In this document: positions 47,431 to 56,846 of the stretch, piece by piece
Position numbering within the stretch: position 1 is the first letter of the stretch
Layout: every line of letters begins with the position of its first letter
Origin: Rhodoblastus acidophilus
GTDB lineage: Bacteria > Pseudomonadota > Alphaproteobacteria > Rhizobiales > Beijerinckiaceae
DNA: 64,000 nt
NCBI RefSeq assembly: GCF_025961575.1
Contig: NZ_JAOQNX010000003.1
Span: 1-64,000 of the forward strand
Reading direction: 5' to 3'
Notes under the pieces: model-generated
What the model was told of the DNA's origin: nothing
The model's database searches: none
Seen by the model: only the letters and a program-made list of their open reading frames with translations
Position numbers and translations under genes: made by a program

Positions 47431-49626
47431 ATGAATATCCATTCCATCAGGGTGCGCATTGTCGCGCTCTCTGCTCTGTGCGTGGTGCTGGTCACCGGCG
47501 CCATTCTCAGCTTCAGCATCTATTCGACAAGCCAGTCCTCCGCCTATGTCGCCGAGAGCGTCGATGAACTGCTCGACCGCCTGAGCAAGGAATCGCTCTC
47601 GCGCCTCGCCGCCACCCAGGCCGGCGTGATCCAGACCGAGGTCGAATCCGCCTTCGACGTCGCCCGCGTCATGGCCCGGACGCTGGAAATGATCGCCCGC
47701 CCCCCGGAAAAATTCGGCACGCGGATCGAGGCGCGCCGCGCCCAGCTCAATGACATTCTGCTGCAGAACCTGAAGGACAATCCGCGCTTCAACGGAACCT
47801 ACAGCGCCTGGCTGCCGCATGCGCTCGACGGCCTGGACGAAAGATATGTCGACCGCAAGGATCTGGGATCGGACGACACCGGCCGCGCCCTGCCGTACTG
47901 GACGCGCGACGCCGCGGGCAAGATCGCCTTGCAGCCCCTGGTCGAATATAACAGCCGCGAACTCCATCCCAACGGCGTCGTCAAGGGCGGCTGGTTCCTG
48001 GGACCGCAGGAAACCGGCAAGGAGAACATCCTGGCGCCCTTGCCCTATATCGTCCAGGGCAAGGCGGTGCATCTCGCCACAATGTCCGTTCCGATCATGG
48101 TGGATGGCAAGTTCGCCGGCGTCGCGGGCGCCGATTTCAACCTCGACTTCATTCAGACGCTCGCCGAAAAGGTCAATTCCTCGATCTATGGCGGCAAGGG
48201 CAGCGTCTCCATCGTCACCAATTCAGGGCTGGTGGTCGCCGCCAGCGGCAAGCCGCAGGCGATCGGCGGCCCCTTCGATGCGGTGGACCCGACGGCCAAG
48301 CAGGACGCCGGGACCATCCGCGAGGGCCGGGCCGGCGTGTCCGTCGACAAGAGCCGCGACGTCCTCAAAGTGTTCTCGCCGATTCCGCTGGGACGCACCG
48401 ACGGCGCCTGGTCGGTGATCATCACCGAACCGCGCGCCGTGGTCATGGCCGATGCGCAAAAGCTCTCGGACGCGCTCGCCGCGCGCGGCAGGAGCGATGT
48501 CACCGCGCAGGTCGTCGCCTCGCTGGTCGTCGGCGTGCTGGCGCTGGCCGTCATGACCTTTTTCGCCGGCGGCATTTCCTCGCCGATCGCCAAGCTGGCC
48601 GAAGCCCTGCGCGCCCTCGCCCGCGGCGAAACCCTGACGGAAATCGCCGGGGCGCAGCGCAAGGACGAGATCGGCGATATTTCGCGCGCCGTGGAGCAGA
48701 TCCGGGTCGTCGCCGAGGAGGAGGCCCGCCGCAAGGCGGACGCCGCCGCGTCCGACCGCCTGCGCCAGGAGCGCGAGCGCCAGCAGGCCATGTTCAAGCT
48801 CGCCGATGATTTCGAGCGCGCCATGAGCGATCTCGTCCAGGGCGTGGTCGCCGCCTCCGACCAGTTGCAGGCGGCCTCCTCGACCATGGCGCAGGCGACC
48901 GGACGCGTGGTGAACCAGGCGCAATCCGCGGCTTCCGCCGCCGAGGAGGCGTCGCAGAACGTGCGCACCGTCGCCGCCGCCGCCGAGCAGCTCACCGCCG
49001 CCATTGGCGAGATCAAGCAGCAGGTCGACGAATCCGCCGCGATCAGCATCAATGCGGCGAATGAAGCCGAGGCGACCTCCGGCAAGGTCAAGGAATTGAC
49101 GGATTCGGCGCAGACCATTGGCCAGATCGTCGATCTCATCAATTCGATCGCCGGCCAGACCAATCTGCTGGCGCTCAATGCGACCATCGAGGCGGCGCGC
49201 GCCGGCGAAACCGGGCGCGGCTTCGCCGTGGTCGCCAATGAGGTCAAGGATCTCGCCTCGCAGACCGGGCGCGCGACCTCCGAAATCGGCGCGCAGATCT
49301 CCGACATCCAGCGCTCCACCGAAGGGTCCGCCACCGCGATCGTCAACATCGCCAATGTGATCGAGCGTCTCAAGACCATCGCCGGCGCCATCGCCCTTGC
49401 GGTCGAGCAGCAGGGCGAGGCGACCCACGAGATCGCGCAGAGCGTGGTGGTGGCCTCGAACGGGACGCAGCAGGTGTCGCAGGACCTGCATGGGATCAAT
49501 GCGGCGGCGCAGGATTCCGCGAGCGCCGCCAGCCAGGTGCAGACCTCCGTGCTCGATCTGGCGCGGCAGGCCGAGGCGCTGCGCAAGGTGATGGGCGAGT
49601 TCCTCACCACGGTGCGCGCCGCCTGA
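47431..49626 (+). CDS. Methyl-accepting chemotaxis protein (Cache sensor)
   Basis: 731 residues from the ATG at 47431 with GGAG about 9 nt upstream. TM1 is at about 8-28 and a dCache-type periplasmic domain at about 40-340 (WFLGPQETGKENILAPLPYI, MSVPIMVDGKFAGVAGADFN). TM2 is near 355-380, then a HAMP domain. A long cytoplasmic coiled coil carries the invariant hairpin GQTNLLALNATIEAARAGE, followed by GRGFAVVANEVKDLASQT. There is no C-terminal CheR/CheB-tethering pentapeptide. It signals to CheA for taxis. No flagellar or che genes are nearby. Confidence 0.95.
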   Translation: MNIHSIRVRIVALSALCVVLVTGAILSFSIYSTSQSSAYVAESVDELLDRLSKESLSRLAATQAGVIQTEVESAFDVARVMARTLEMIARPPEKFGTRIEARRAQLNDILLQNLKDNPRFNGTYSAWLPHALDGLDERYVDRKDLGSDDTGRALPYWTRDAAGKIALQPLVEYNSRELHPNGVVKGGWFLGPQETGKENILAPLPYIVQGKAVHLATMSVPIMVDGKFAGVAGADFNLDFIQTLAEKVNSSIYGGKGSVSIVTNSGLVVAASGKPQAIGGPFDAVDPTAKQDAGTIREGRAGVSVDKSRDVLKVFSPIPLGRTDGAWSVIITEPRAVVMADAQKLSDALAARGRSDVTAQVVASLVVGVLALAVMTFFAGGISSPIAKLAEALRALARGETLTEIAGAQRKDEIGDISRAVEQIRVVAEEEARRKADAAASDRLRQERERQQAMFKLADDFERAMSDLVQGVVAASDQLQAASSTMAQATGRVVNQAQSAASAAEEASQNVRTVAAAAEQLTAAIGEIKQQVDESAAISINAANEAEATSGKVKELTDSAQTIGQIVDLINSIAGQTNLLALNATIEAARAGETGRGFAVVANEVKDLASQTGRATSEIGAQISDIQRSTEGSATAIVNIANVIERLKTIAGAIALAVEQQGEATHEIAQSVVVASNGTQQVSQDLHGINAAAQDSASAASQVQTSVLDLARQAEALRKVMGEFLTTVRAA

Positions 49627-49665
49627 GCGACGCGCCGTCCGGAACAAACTGGGGCGCGGCCGGTT

Positions 49666-50535
49666 GTGCAGGCCGTGACCCCGAAAGACGATTCCTCGCG
49701 CGACCCCTTCGCCAAGGGCGCCAAGCTCGACGAGGCCGAAAAGAGCCAGGCCGAGCGGCACGCCACGCCGCCGGCTTTGGTCATTCACGAAATCATCCGC
49801 GACGAGGGCGAGGCCGCTTTGGCGCGCGGCGCCGCCGCCACCGGCTGGTCGGGGCTCGCCGCCGGCCTGTCCATGGGCTTTTCGTTTCTCGGCCTCGCCC
49901 TGATCCAGAGCGCGCTGCCCGAAGCGCCCTGGCGGCCGCTGGTCGACAGCCTCGGCTATTGCATTGGTTTTGTCATCGTCGTGCTCGGCCGCCAGCAGCT
50001 CTTTACCGAAAGCACGCTCAGCGCCGTGCTGCCGCTGCTGGTGCGGCGCGATCCCGCCACGCTTCTGGCCTTGCTGCGGTTCTGGGCGGTGGTCCTCACC
50101 ACGAATGTTTTGGGGACCGTCGCCTTCGCCGCGCTGCTGACCTTTCCCGAGCTGTTTTCATCCGCGCAAACCCAGGCTTTGGGCGAAATCGCGGCGGCGA
50201 GCGTCCATGAGCCCTTCGGTCCCACCCTGATCAAGGCGATCCTGGCGGGCTGGCTGATCGCGCTGATGGTCTGGCTGCTGCCGGGCGCCAAATCGGCGCG
50301 CCTGTTCGTCATCGTGCTCTTGACCTATGTGGTCGCGCTCGGCCGCTTCTCCCACATCATCGCCGGTTCGGTGGAGGGATTTTACGCGGTCTTCACCGGG
50401 CGGGCGTCGCTTGGCGATTACGCCTTCGGCTTCTTCGTTCCGACCATTTTGGGCAACACCCTGGGCGGGGTGGCGCTGGTCGCCATGCTTAACCACGCGC
50501 CGCTCGCCCCGCAATTGCGCGAAGACGCGGATTGA
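49666..50535 (+). CDS. Formate/nitrite transporter (FNT) family channel
   Basis: 289 residues from a GTG at 49666; a GTG at 49675 (MTPKDDSS) is equally possible, as ribosome-binding sequence is weak. The ~60-residue soluble N-terminus is followed by six helices. The FNT-type pattern includes GLAAGLSMGFSFLGLALIQS, a re-entrant TTNVLGTVAFAALL and the closing PTILGNTLGGVALVAMLNH with the conserved GNxxGG. It is closest in style to the YfdC branch with a long N-terminal extension. It passively moves small monovalent anions such as formate, nitrite or hydrosulphide. It ends 2 bp from the convergent aat gene. Confidence 0.88.
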   Translation: MQAVTPKDDSSRDPFAKGAKLDEAEKSQAERHATPPALVIHEIIRDEGEAALARGAAATGWSGLAAGLSMGFSFLGLALIQSALPEAPWRPLVDSLGYCIGFVIVVLGRQQLFTESTLSAVLPLLVRRDPATLLALLRFWAVVLTTNVLGTVAFAALLTFPELFSSAQTQALGEIAAASVHEPFGPTLIKAILAGWLIALMVWLLPGAKSARLFVIVLLTYVVALGRFSHIIAGSVEGFYAVFTGRASLGDYAFGFFVPTILGNTLGGVALVAMLNHAPLAPQLREDAD

Positions 50536-50537
50536 GG

Positions 50538-51197
50538 TCAGGCGGGACCGCGCGCCAGCGTCAGCACGGTTTCGGCGGGCGCATCGAGCGGCAGCGCGCG
50601 AAAATCGCCTTGCAGCGGCAGCGCCGCGCGCAGACGCCGGTGATAGGCGGCGCGCGAAATCTCCACGGCGCCGAGGCTGGCGAGATGCGGCGTGATATAT
50701 TGGGTGTCGAGCAAAGTGAAACCGCCGCGATTGAGCCGCGCCACCAGATAGGTCAGGCAGATTTTTGACGCGTCGGTCGCCCGGTGGAACATGCTTTCGC
50801 CAAAAAACGCGCCGCCGAGCGCCACGCCATAAAGCCCACCGACGAGGTCGTCGCCGCGCCAAGCCTCGACGGTGTGGACGAACCCATGGGCGAACAGCGC
50901 GCCGTAAAGCTCGGCGATGCGGCGGTTGATCCAGGTCTTTTCCCGGCCCGGGGCGCTTTCGGCGCAGCCGGCGAGCACGCCGAAAAAATCAGTGTCGATT
51001 CGTATTTCAAAACCCCCGGCGCGGATCGTCTTGGCCAGGCTTTTCGATATTCGAAAACCGTCGAGCGGAAACACGCCGCGGCGCGACGGGTCGTACCAGC
51101 GCAAATCCTCGTCGTCGGCGTCCTCGGCCATGGGAAACAGGCCGGCGGCATAGGCGTGCAGCAGGATTTCGGGCGTGATCGAAGCGGAAGACGACAT
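50538..51197 (-). CDS. aat: Leucyl/phenylalanyl-tRNA-protein transferase
   Basis: 219 residues from the ATG at 51197, beginning [20 protein letters not shown]. Aat attaches Leu or Phe from aminoacyl-tRNA to N-terminal Arg/Lys of proteins, marking them for ClpAP. Signatures: [71 protein letters not shown] and [20 protein letters not shown]. In many relatives aat lies beside accBC; here it is 3 kb from them. Confidence 0.96.
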   Translation of the reverse strand: MSSSASITPEILLHAYAAGLFPMAEDADDEDLRWYDPSRRGVFPLDGFRISKSLAKTIRAGGFEIRIDTDFFGVLAGCAESAPGREKTWINRRIAELYGALFAHGFVHTVEAWRGDDLVGGLYGVALGGAFFGESMFHRATDASKICLTYLVARLNRGGFTLLDTQYITPHLASLGAVEISRAAYHRRLRAALPLQGDFRALPLDAPAETVLTLARGPA

Positions 51198-51414
51198 TGC
51201 GTGATTGTGGGCGCCGGAACGCGTTTCGACAAGACCGCCGGCGTGGGCGCCAAGGATGCCCCTAAGGAAGTTCCGTTTTTTCCGCAGGATAAACGCGGCT
51301 TTAGCCTTTGCATGACGAGGCGACTTGATCGAGAATAAGGCGCCGTGCTCAATCGGGGGCATTGTTGAACCTTTCGGAGCGGCGCGGTCGCCATCCGGCT
51401 GTCGGTTTTTTTTG

Positions 51415-53166
51415 ATGGAGCATTCTGCGGACGATTGGACGCGCGGCGAGGTCGAGACCGAACTCGCCAACATCTTGCGCGACCCGGAATTTGAGCGGAA
51501 CCCGAGCGTTTCGCGTTTCCTCGCCTTTGTGGTGGCGGAGACGCTGGAGGGCCGGGGGGCGCGGCTGAAGGCGTTCACCATCGCCGTCGCGGTTTTCGGA
51601 CGCGACGAGACTTTTGACGCGCAGAACAATTCCATCGTGCGCGTGCAGGCCGCGCGGCTGCGGCAATTGCTGGACGCCTATTATGCCGGTCCCGGCGCCG
51701 GCGATCCCATCCGCATCGAAATGCCGGTGGGGGCTTACCGGCTCGTGATCAGCAAGAGCGACGCGGCGCCTCAAGACGCGCCTGCGGCGCTTCAAGACGC
51801 GCCTGCGGCCCTTCAGGACCCGCCTGAATCGCTGGAAGACGCGCCGGCGGCGTCCCGACAGGCGCTCGCGCCGCTCCCGGATGCGGCCAAGGCGATTGAG
51901 CCGCCGCCACCGCCCCGAGTGTCGCGGTTGACCGTCGCCGCCTTGATCGCCGCCGCGCTGTTCGCGGGGCTGGCGTTATGGCTCGCCAACCGCCCGTGCC
52001 CTCCGGGCGACTGGACCCGCGGGCGCCCCACCGTCTCGCTGCGGATCGCCTCCGGCCCGGGCGACTCAACCGTCCTCGCGCGCTTGAGTGACGGGCTTTC
52101 GCGCGCGCTCGGCGCCTTCGACAACCTGATCGTCACCCGCTCGGCGGCCGAGAGCCGTCGCGACACGCCCGGCGCCTATGAACTCGTCGTCAACGCGCCG
52201 GCCTCCGCCCGCGCGCCGCGCCTGTCCATCGACCTGTTGCACAAGGCGAGCGGCGCCGTCGTCTGGAGCGGCGATTACGCGGCGCCAGCGGACGAGGAGG
52301 GTATGATCGCGATCGCCGCTTCGGCGGCGCGCGCGGTCGCCGACACGCACGGCGCCCTGAACATGGACATGATGCGGCGCGCCCAGCCCTGGCCGGCGCG
52401 GCCGACCGGCCATCTGTGCATTCTCGCGAGCCTGGACGCGATCACCCACCGCGTCCCTGAGGATGTGCGGCGCGCCTTCGACTGTCTCGAGGCCGACATC
52501 GCCGCCGAGCCCGACAGCGCCTATGCGCAGGCCTTGCTCTCGGCCCTGCTGGTGCGGCGCTATCTCGACGCCGCGCCCGGCGCTCTCGGGCCCGCCGACC
52601 TGGCGCGGGCCACGCGGCTCGCCCGCGAATCCTTCGATCGCGATCCGCAGCGGGCGCGCTCCGCCTATGCGCTGTTCCTGACGCGCTTCTACGACAAGCG
52701 GTTCGAGGAGGCGTTCGTCGCCGCGCGCAGGACGCTGGAGCTCAATCCCAATGCCACGCTTTTTGCCGCGCAGATCGGCGCGAGTTATATTTCACGGGGC
52801 GACTATGCCAAGGGCGAGACCTTGCTGGCGCCGCTGAGCGCCCTCGACCGCGCCGCGCCGAGTTTTCTCAACGCCTTCACCTGCCTCGCCGCGTTCATGC
52901 GCGACGACGAGACGCGGTTCCGCTCGCTCGCCCGGGCGGTCTCAATGGAAAACGGCGCGATCGGCCTGATCCTGCGCGCCATCGCCGCGCATCGCGCCGG
53001 CGATCGGGAGGCCGTGCGTCAGGCCGCGCAAAAGCTGAGCGACAAATTTCCCGGCGTCGCCGCGGATGTGCCCGCGGCTTTCGACCGCTACGCCCTGGCG
53101 CCGGAGATTGTGACCAAGCTGAGGGGAGAATGGCGCGCGGTGCAAGCCGACCTTGACGCGCGCTGA
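51415..53166 (+). CDS. Membrane-tethered regulator-like protein with helical repeat domain
   Basis: 583 residues from the ATG at 51415; the longer frame adds 30 unlike residues. The N-terminal domain (about 10-115) contains [20 protein letters not shown] and [20 protein letters not shown], then MPVGAYRLV, a module seen in alphaproteobacterial adenylate-cyclase-like and TPR regulators that may bind DNA or partners. A low-complexity linker with repeated DAPAALQ (117-170) and a single membrane helix (172-192) follow. The periplasmic part is a beta region, then TPR-like helices (about 390-560; [20 protein letters not shown]). It looks like a one-component transmembrane regulator; target unknown. 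No cyclase catalytic domain is present. Confidence 0.75.
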   Translation: MEHSADDWTRGEVETELANILRDPEFERNPSVSRFLAFVVAETLEGRGARLKAFTIAVAVFGRDETFDAQNNSIVRVQAARLRQLLDAYYAGPGAGDPIRIEMPVGAYRLVISKSDAAPQDAPAALQDAPAALQDPPESLEDAPAASRQALAPLPDAAKAIEPPPPPRVSRLTVAALIAAALFAGLALWLANRPCPPGDWTRGRPTVSLRIASGPGDSTVLARLSDGLSRALGAFDNLIVTRSAAESRRDTPGAYELVVNAPASARAPRLSIDLLHKASGAVVWSGDYAAPADEEGMIAIAASAARAVADTHGALNMDMMRRAQPWPARPTGHLCILASLDAITHRVPEDVRRAFDCLEADIAAEPDSAYAQALLSALLVRRYLDAAPGALGPADLARATRLARESFDRDPQRARSAYALFLTRFYDKRFEEAFVAARRTLELNPNATLFAAQIGASYISRGDYAKGETLLAPLSALDRAAPSFLNAFTCLAAFMRDDETRFRSLARAVSMENGAIGLILRAIAAHRAGDREAVRQAAQKLSDKFPGVAADVPAAFDRYALAPEIVTKLRGEWRAVQADLDAR

Positions 53167-53199
53167 AAAAACGTTCGGTCGGCGCCCGCGGCGGGAAAA

Positions 53200-53230
53200 G
53201 AGGCCGCCGGGGGGGAGGACCGGCGGCCTC
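53200..53230 (-). terminator. Rho-independent terminator
   Basis: An 11-bp perfect stem GAGGCCGCCGG / CCGGCGGCCTC with a 9-nt loop, followed on the minus strand by TTTTCCCGC. It terminates the 67-residue gene and may also stop rightward transcription. Confidence 0.7.
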
Positions 53231-53236
53231 TAGGGG

Positions 53237-53440
53237 TCACGCGCTCATCCGATTGGGTCGTTCGGCTTTTCTTTCTAGGTCTTCCGCGATCAGGCGCTCG
53301 AGATTGGAGCGCACCACGATCAGCCGCGCCCGCGCGGCCTCGCTCTCCATCGGCGTCAGCACGCCGTTCTCTTCGTCCCGCTCGAATTCGGCGATGGCGT
53401 AGTACAGCTCAACCAGAGCCCGCTCCAGGTGCTCAAACAT
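53237..53440 (-). CDS. Small charged helical protein
   Basis: 67 residues from the ATG at 53440 with a strong GGGGGAGG box. Entirely hydrophilic and helical: MFEHLERALVELYYAIAEFE, then DEENGVLTPMESEAARARLI and a terminal basic stretch. Acidic/basic heptad patterning suggests a coiled-coil dimer. Two hairpins (53525-53546 and 53576-53594) precede it. No family recognised, but the good ribosome-binding site and terminator support a real gene. Confidence 0.75.
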   Translation of the reverse strand: MFEHLERALVELYYAIAEFERDEENGVLTPMESEAARARLIVVRSNLERLIAEDLERKAERPNRMSA

Positions 53441-53626
53441 GCTTTTCCTCCCCCGAGGATGAAACGGCTCGCACATGCGCCAATCGGAGCACAGCTTTTC
53501 GCCAAGAGCGCCAGAGCTAGGACAAACCTGACGTGAAAGACAGGTTAAGGGCGTCAAGCCACGTTAATCGCAGGGGTCACGCGGGTTGCGTGACGGTTGC
53601 TAAGCGTTAGTTTGCATCGCGTAGCG

Positions 53627-54055
53627 TCAAGGGGTGCGGCTGACGTGACCGTCGACGAAGACCAGCTTTTCCTCGGGGTCGACGCGCCAATAGACATAGG
53701 CGTCGGGATCGCCCCAGTTTTTCCCCCGCCAGCGCGCGCCGAACACGCCTTCGTCGTTGGCGCAAGGGGAGATCGGCGCGAATCCCTGATCGAAAAGGGT
53801 TTTCTTCAGCGCCTCGCCCGGCGAGCCCAGGGCGAAACGCGCGCGCAGGCGCTGGGCGAAGGCGGTTGGCGCCTGCGGTCCGCGTTTTTTGCGGGCGTCC
53901 TGTTCGAGGATCGTGCGCGCGGGGCAGGGGGCGCCGGAAAACCCCTCGTCGGCGAGGCCGGCGATCAGCTCGGGCGGGGGCGCGGCGGGCGCGCGAAAAA
54001 ACCACCACCCGCCCAAACCGAGGAGGACAAGGCCGAGACCGACCGCGAGTCGCAT
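53627..54055 (-). CDS. Membrane-anchored hypothetical protein downstream of accC
   Basis: 142 residues. An N-terminal hydrophobic anchor or signal (LAVGLGLVLLGLGGWWFF) is followed by a periplasmic domain with two cysteines (GAPCPA, SPCAND) and a C-terminal beta segment (AYVYWRVDPEEKLVFVDGHV). It starts 3 bp after the accC stop, so it is the third gene of accB-accC. The last strand pair resembles a short SmpA/OmlA-like fold, but I would not assign it. Function unknown. Confidence 0.75.
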   Translation of the reverse strand: MRLAVGLGLVLLGLGGWWFFRAPAAPPPELIAGLADEGFSGAPCPARTILEQDARKKRGPQAPTAFAQRLRARFALGSPGEALKKTLFDQGFAPISPCANDEGVFGARWRGKNWGDPDAYVYWRVDPEEKLVFVDGHVSRTP

Positions 54056-54058
54056 GGA

Positions 54059-55417
54059 TTACTCGACGTGATCCATGCCGCCGGCCGCCAAGAACTTCTC
54101 CAGCCAGTGGATGTCGTAGGCGCCGTCCTGGATTTCCGAATTGCGCACCAGGGCGCGGAACAGCGGCAGAGTGGTGTCGACGCCATCGACGATGAATTCG
54201 TCGAGCGCCCGGCGCAGGCGCATCAGCGCCTCGTTGCGGGTGCGGCCCTGCACGATCAGCTTGCCGACCATGGAATCGTAGTTCGGCGGAATCACATAGC
54301 CCTGGTAGGCCGCGGAATCCACGCGCACGCCGACGCCGCCCGGGGGATGATAATAGAGGATTTTGCCCGGCGAGGGCCGGAAGGTGGCGGGATGTTCGGC
54401 GTTCACCCGGCACTCGATGGCGTGGCCGCGCAGATCGATGTCCTCTTGCCGGTAGGCGAGGGGGGCGCCGCTGGCGATCTTGATCTGCTCGACGATCAGG
54501 TCGAGGCCCGAGATCATTTCGGTGATCGGATGCTCCACCTGGATGCGGGTGTTCATCTCGATGAAATAGAACTCGCCGTTCTCGTACAAAAATTCGATCG
54601 TGCCGGCGCCGGAATATTTCAGCTTGCGCATGGCTTCGGCGCAGATTTCGCCGATTTTTTGCCGCTGGTCCTGGTTGAGCGCCGGCGAGGGCGTCTCCTC
54701 CAGCACCTTTTGGTGGCGCCGTTGCAGCGAGCAGTCGCGCTCGCCGACATGGACGGCGTTGCCGAGCCCGTCGCCGAGGATCTGAATCTCGATATGGCGC
54801 GGTTTTTCCAGATATTTTTCCAGATAGACGGCGTCGTCGCCGAAGGCCGCCTTGGCCTCGGTGCGCGCGGTGGCGAGGGCTTCCGACAGGTCGAGCGCGG
54901 TGCGCGCCACCTTCATGCCGCGTCCGCCGCCGCCGGCGGCGGCCTTGACCAGAACCGGGAAACCGATCTCCTCGGCGACCCGCATGGCCTCGTCATCGTC
55001 GGTGATGCCGCCTTCCGAGCCGGGCACGCAGGGGATGCCGAGGGCGCGCGCGGTGCGCTTGGCCTCGATCTTGTCGCCCATGATGCGGATATGCTCGGCC
55101 TTGGGACCGATGAAGCCGATGCCGTGATCGGCGCAAATCTCGGCGAATTTGGCGTTTTCCGAGAGAAAGCCATAGCCGGGATGGACGGCGTCGGCGCCGG
55201 TGATCTCGCAGGCGGCGAGCAGGCCGGGAATGTTGAGATAGGAATCGCGCGCGGCCGGCGGGCCGATGCAGACGGATTCATCCGCCAGCTTGACGTGCAT
55301 GGCTTCCGCATCGGCCGTCGAGTGCACGGCGACGGTCGCGATGCCAAGCTCCTTCGCCGCCCGCAGGATGCGGAGCGCGATTTCGCCGCGATTGGCGATC
55401 AGGATCTTTTCGAACAT
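54059..55417 (-). CDS. accC: Acetyl-CoA carboxylase, biotin carboxylase subunit
   Basis: 452 residues, normal for AccC. It carboxylates the biotin on AccB using ATP and bicarbonate, the first step of fatty-acid synthesis. Landmarks: N-terminal KILIANRGEIALRILRAAKE, HPGYGFLSENAKFAE, the ATP-grasp glycine loop KAAAGGGGRGMK, HIEIQILGD and the catalytic EMNTRIQVEHPITEM. It begins directly after the accB stop with no gap. Confidence 0.98.
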   Translation of the reverse strand: MFEKILIANRGEIALRILRAAKELGIATVAVHSTADAEAMHVKLADESVCIGPPAARDSYLNIPGLLAACEITGADAVHPGYGFLSENAKFAEICADHGIGFIGPKAEHIRIMGDKIEAKRTARALGIPCVPGSEGGITDDDEAMRVAEEIGFPVLVKAAAGGGGRGMKVARTALDLSEALATARTEAKAAFGDDAVYLEKYLEKPRHIEIQILGDGLGNAVHVGERDCSLQRRHQKVLEETPSPALNQDQRQKIGEICAEAMRKLKYSGAGTIEFLYENGEFYFIEMNTRIQVEHPITEMISGLDLIVEQIKIASGAPLAYRQEDIDLRGHAIECRVNAEHPATFRPSPGKILYYHPPGGVGVRVDSAAYQGYVIPPNYDSMVGKLIVQGRTRNEALMRLRRALDEFIVDGVDTTLPLFRALVRNSEIQDGAYDIHWLEKFLAAGGMDHVE

Positions 55418-55915
55418 TTAGGCGATCACCATCAGCGGCTGGTCATATTCCACGGGGCTGGCGTCATCGACCAGAATGGCGGTCACGGTGCCGGTCTTGT
55501 GGGCGACGATGTCGTTGAAGGTCTTCATCGCCTCGACCAGCAAAACCTTCTGGCCGGCGGTGACATGGGCGCCGATCTCGATGAAGGGTTTCGATTCCGG
55601 GCTGGGACGCAGGTAGACGGTGCCGACCATCGGCGATTTCAGCACATCGGCGAGATCGTGCTCGGGGGCGGCCGGCGCGCCCGCGGGGGCGGCGGCCGGG
55701 GCTACCGCGGACGGCGCCGCGGCGACATAGCTTGTGGCCACCGGGGCCGGCGCCACAAAAGCCTGACGCGCGACGCGAATGCGCAAATCGCCGCGCTCCA
55801 CCTCGATTTCGCTCAAGTCCGTCTCGCTCAGCAGCAGCGCGATTTCGCGCACCAGGCCGGCGTCAATGTCGGAGGACGCATCACGGGCGGGTTTGGAGCC
55901 GGGGGTCTTGGGCAT
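55418..55915 (-). CDS. accB: Biotin carboxyl carrier protein of acetyl-CoA carboxylase
   Basis: 165 residues from the ATG at 55915 (MPKTPGSKPARDAS). An N-terminal dimerisation helix region with LLLSETDLSEIEVERGDLRI is followed by an Ala/Pro hinge (about 78-105) and a C-terminal biotinyl domain. LKSPMVGTVYLRPSPESKPF contains the BCCP thumb. EAMKTFND carries the biotinylated lysine. It is first in accB-accC and divergent from tatA. No aroQ precedes it, unlike in many relatives. Confidence 0.97.
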   Translation of the reverse strand: MPKTPGSKPARDASSDIDAGLVREIALLLSETDLSEIEVERGDLRIRVARQAFVAPAPVATSYVAAAPSAVAPAAAPAGAPAAPEHDLADVLKSPMVGTVYLRPSPESKPFIEIGAHVTAGQKVLLVEAMKTFNDIVAHKTGTVTAILVDDASPVEYDQPLMVIA

Positions 55916-56137
55916 TCTAGTGAGAGCCTCTTGAATTTCTGGAAGGGGCGGGCGCCGGTGATGAGTCGCGCTCACGCTAAAGAACGACGCCGTATAGTAC
56001 TTTTGTGCAAGCATTGAAAGGGGCGCGTTACGGTGAAGCCCCTGCAAGATTTGGCTTGCATCTTGCCTCGCCGCCTTGTTTTTGCGTGCGAGCGGCACTA
56101 GGTTCCCAGACAAAATCCAATTCGGAGGTCAATGCTC

Positions 56138-56383
56138 ATGGGCGGTCTTTCCTTGCCCCATCTCTTGCTCGCGGCGGTCATCATTCTCATCCTGTTCGGC
56201 GGCAAGGGCAAGATTTCCGAGCTGATGGGCGACGTCGCCAAGGGAATCAAGAGTTTCAAGAAGGGCCTGAGCGACGAGGATTCGGCGGCGGCCAAGCCCG
56301 CCGAAACCGTCGCGCCGGCGAAGCCGATCGACCATCAGCCCGCCGCTCCGGCGCCCACGCACGATCCCAACAGGGTCGGCTGA
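56138..56383 (+). CDS. tatA: Sec-independent translocase subunit TatA
   Basis: 81 residues from the ATG at 56138 ([18 protein letters not shown]), 9 nt after GGAGG; an ATG at 56132 is only 3 nt from the box. One N-terminal membrane helix, the [20 protein letters not shown] hinge and amphipathic helix, then a Pro/Ala tail. It oligomerises to form the Tat pore for folded proteins. First gene of tatABC. Confidence 0.96.
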   Translation: MGGLSLPHLLLAAVIILILFGGKGKISELMGDVAKGIKSFKKGLSDEDSAAAKPAETVAPAKPIDHQPAAPAPTHDPNRVG

Positions 56384-56429
56384 GGCCTGGACCTGCGCTG
56401 TCATGTCGCGGTCTAGGTAAGGGGCCTTC

Positions 56430-56846
56430 ATGTTCGACTTCGATGTGGGCAAACTGCTCCTGATTGGGGTGGTGGCCCTGATCTTCATTCCCCCCAAGGA
56501 TTTGCCCAGCGCCTTGCGTCAGCTCGGCCGTCTGCTCGGCCAGGCCCGGCGCATGGCCTCGGATTTCCGCGCGCAATTCGACGAGGCGATGCGCGAAGCC
56601 GACATGCGCGACCTCAAGGACGAATTCTCCGAGATCAAGCAGAAGGCGTCGATCGAGGGGACGATGAACCGCATCGCCGACATGATCGATCCCGAGAAGG
56701 CCGCTCCGCCCAAGGCCGAGATGCCGCCGGTCTTGGCTGAGGCGCCGCCGGCAATGGCTGAAGCGCCGCCAGTTGCGCCCACGGCTGTTGATCCGAAAAT
56801 CATTGCGGCCGAGCTTCCGCCCGCGCCCACGGAAGTCAAATCATGA
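56430..56846 (+). CDS. tatB: Sec-independent translocase subunit TatB
   Basis: 138 residues: MFDFDVGKLLLIGVVALIFI membrane helix, PPKDLP hinge, then an amphipathic helix and an Ala/Pro/Glu-rich tail with a repeated EAPP motif. The hinge has Pro21-Pro22 where E. coli has Gly-Pro, probably a group-specific variant. It forms the twin-arginine receptor with TatC. The stop overlaps tatC (ATGA). Confidence 0.93.
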   Translation: MFDFDVGKLLLIGVVALIFIPPKDLPSALRQLGRLLGQARRMASDFRAQFDEAMREADMRDLKDEFSEIKQKASIEGTMNRIADMIDPEKAAPPKAEMPPVLAEAPPAMAEAPPVAPTAVDPKIIAAELPPAPTEVKS

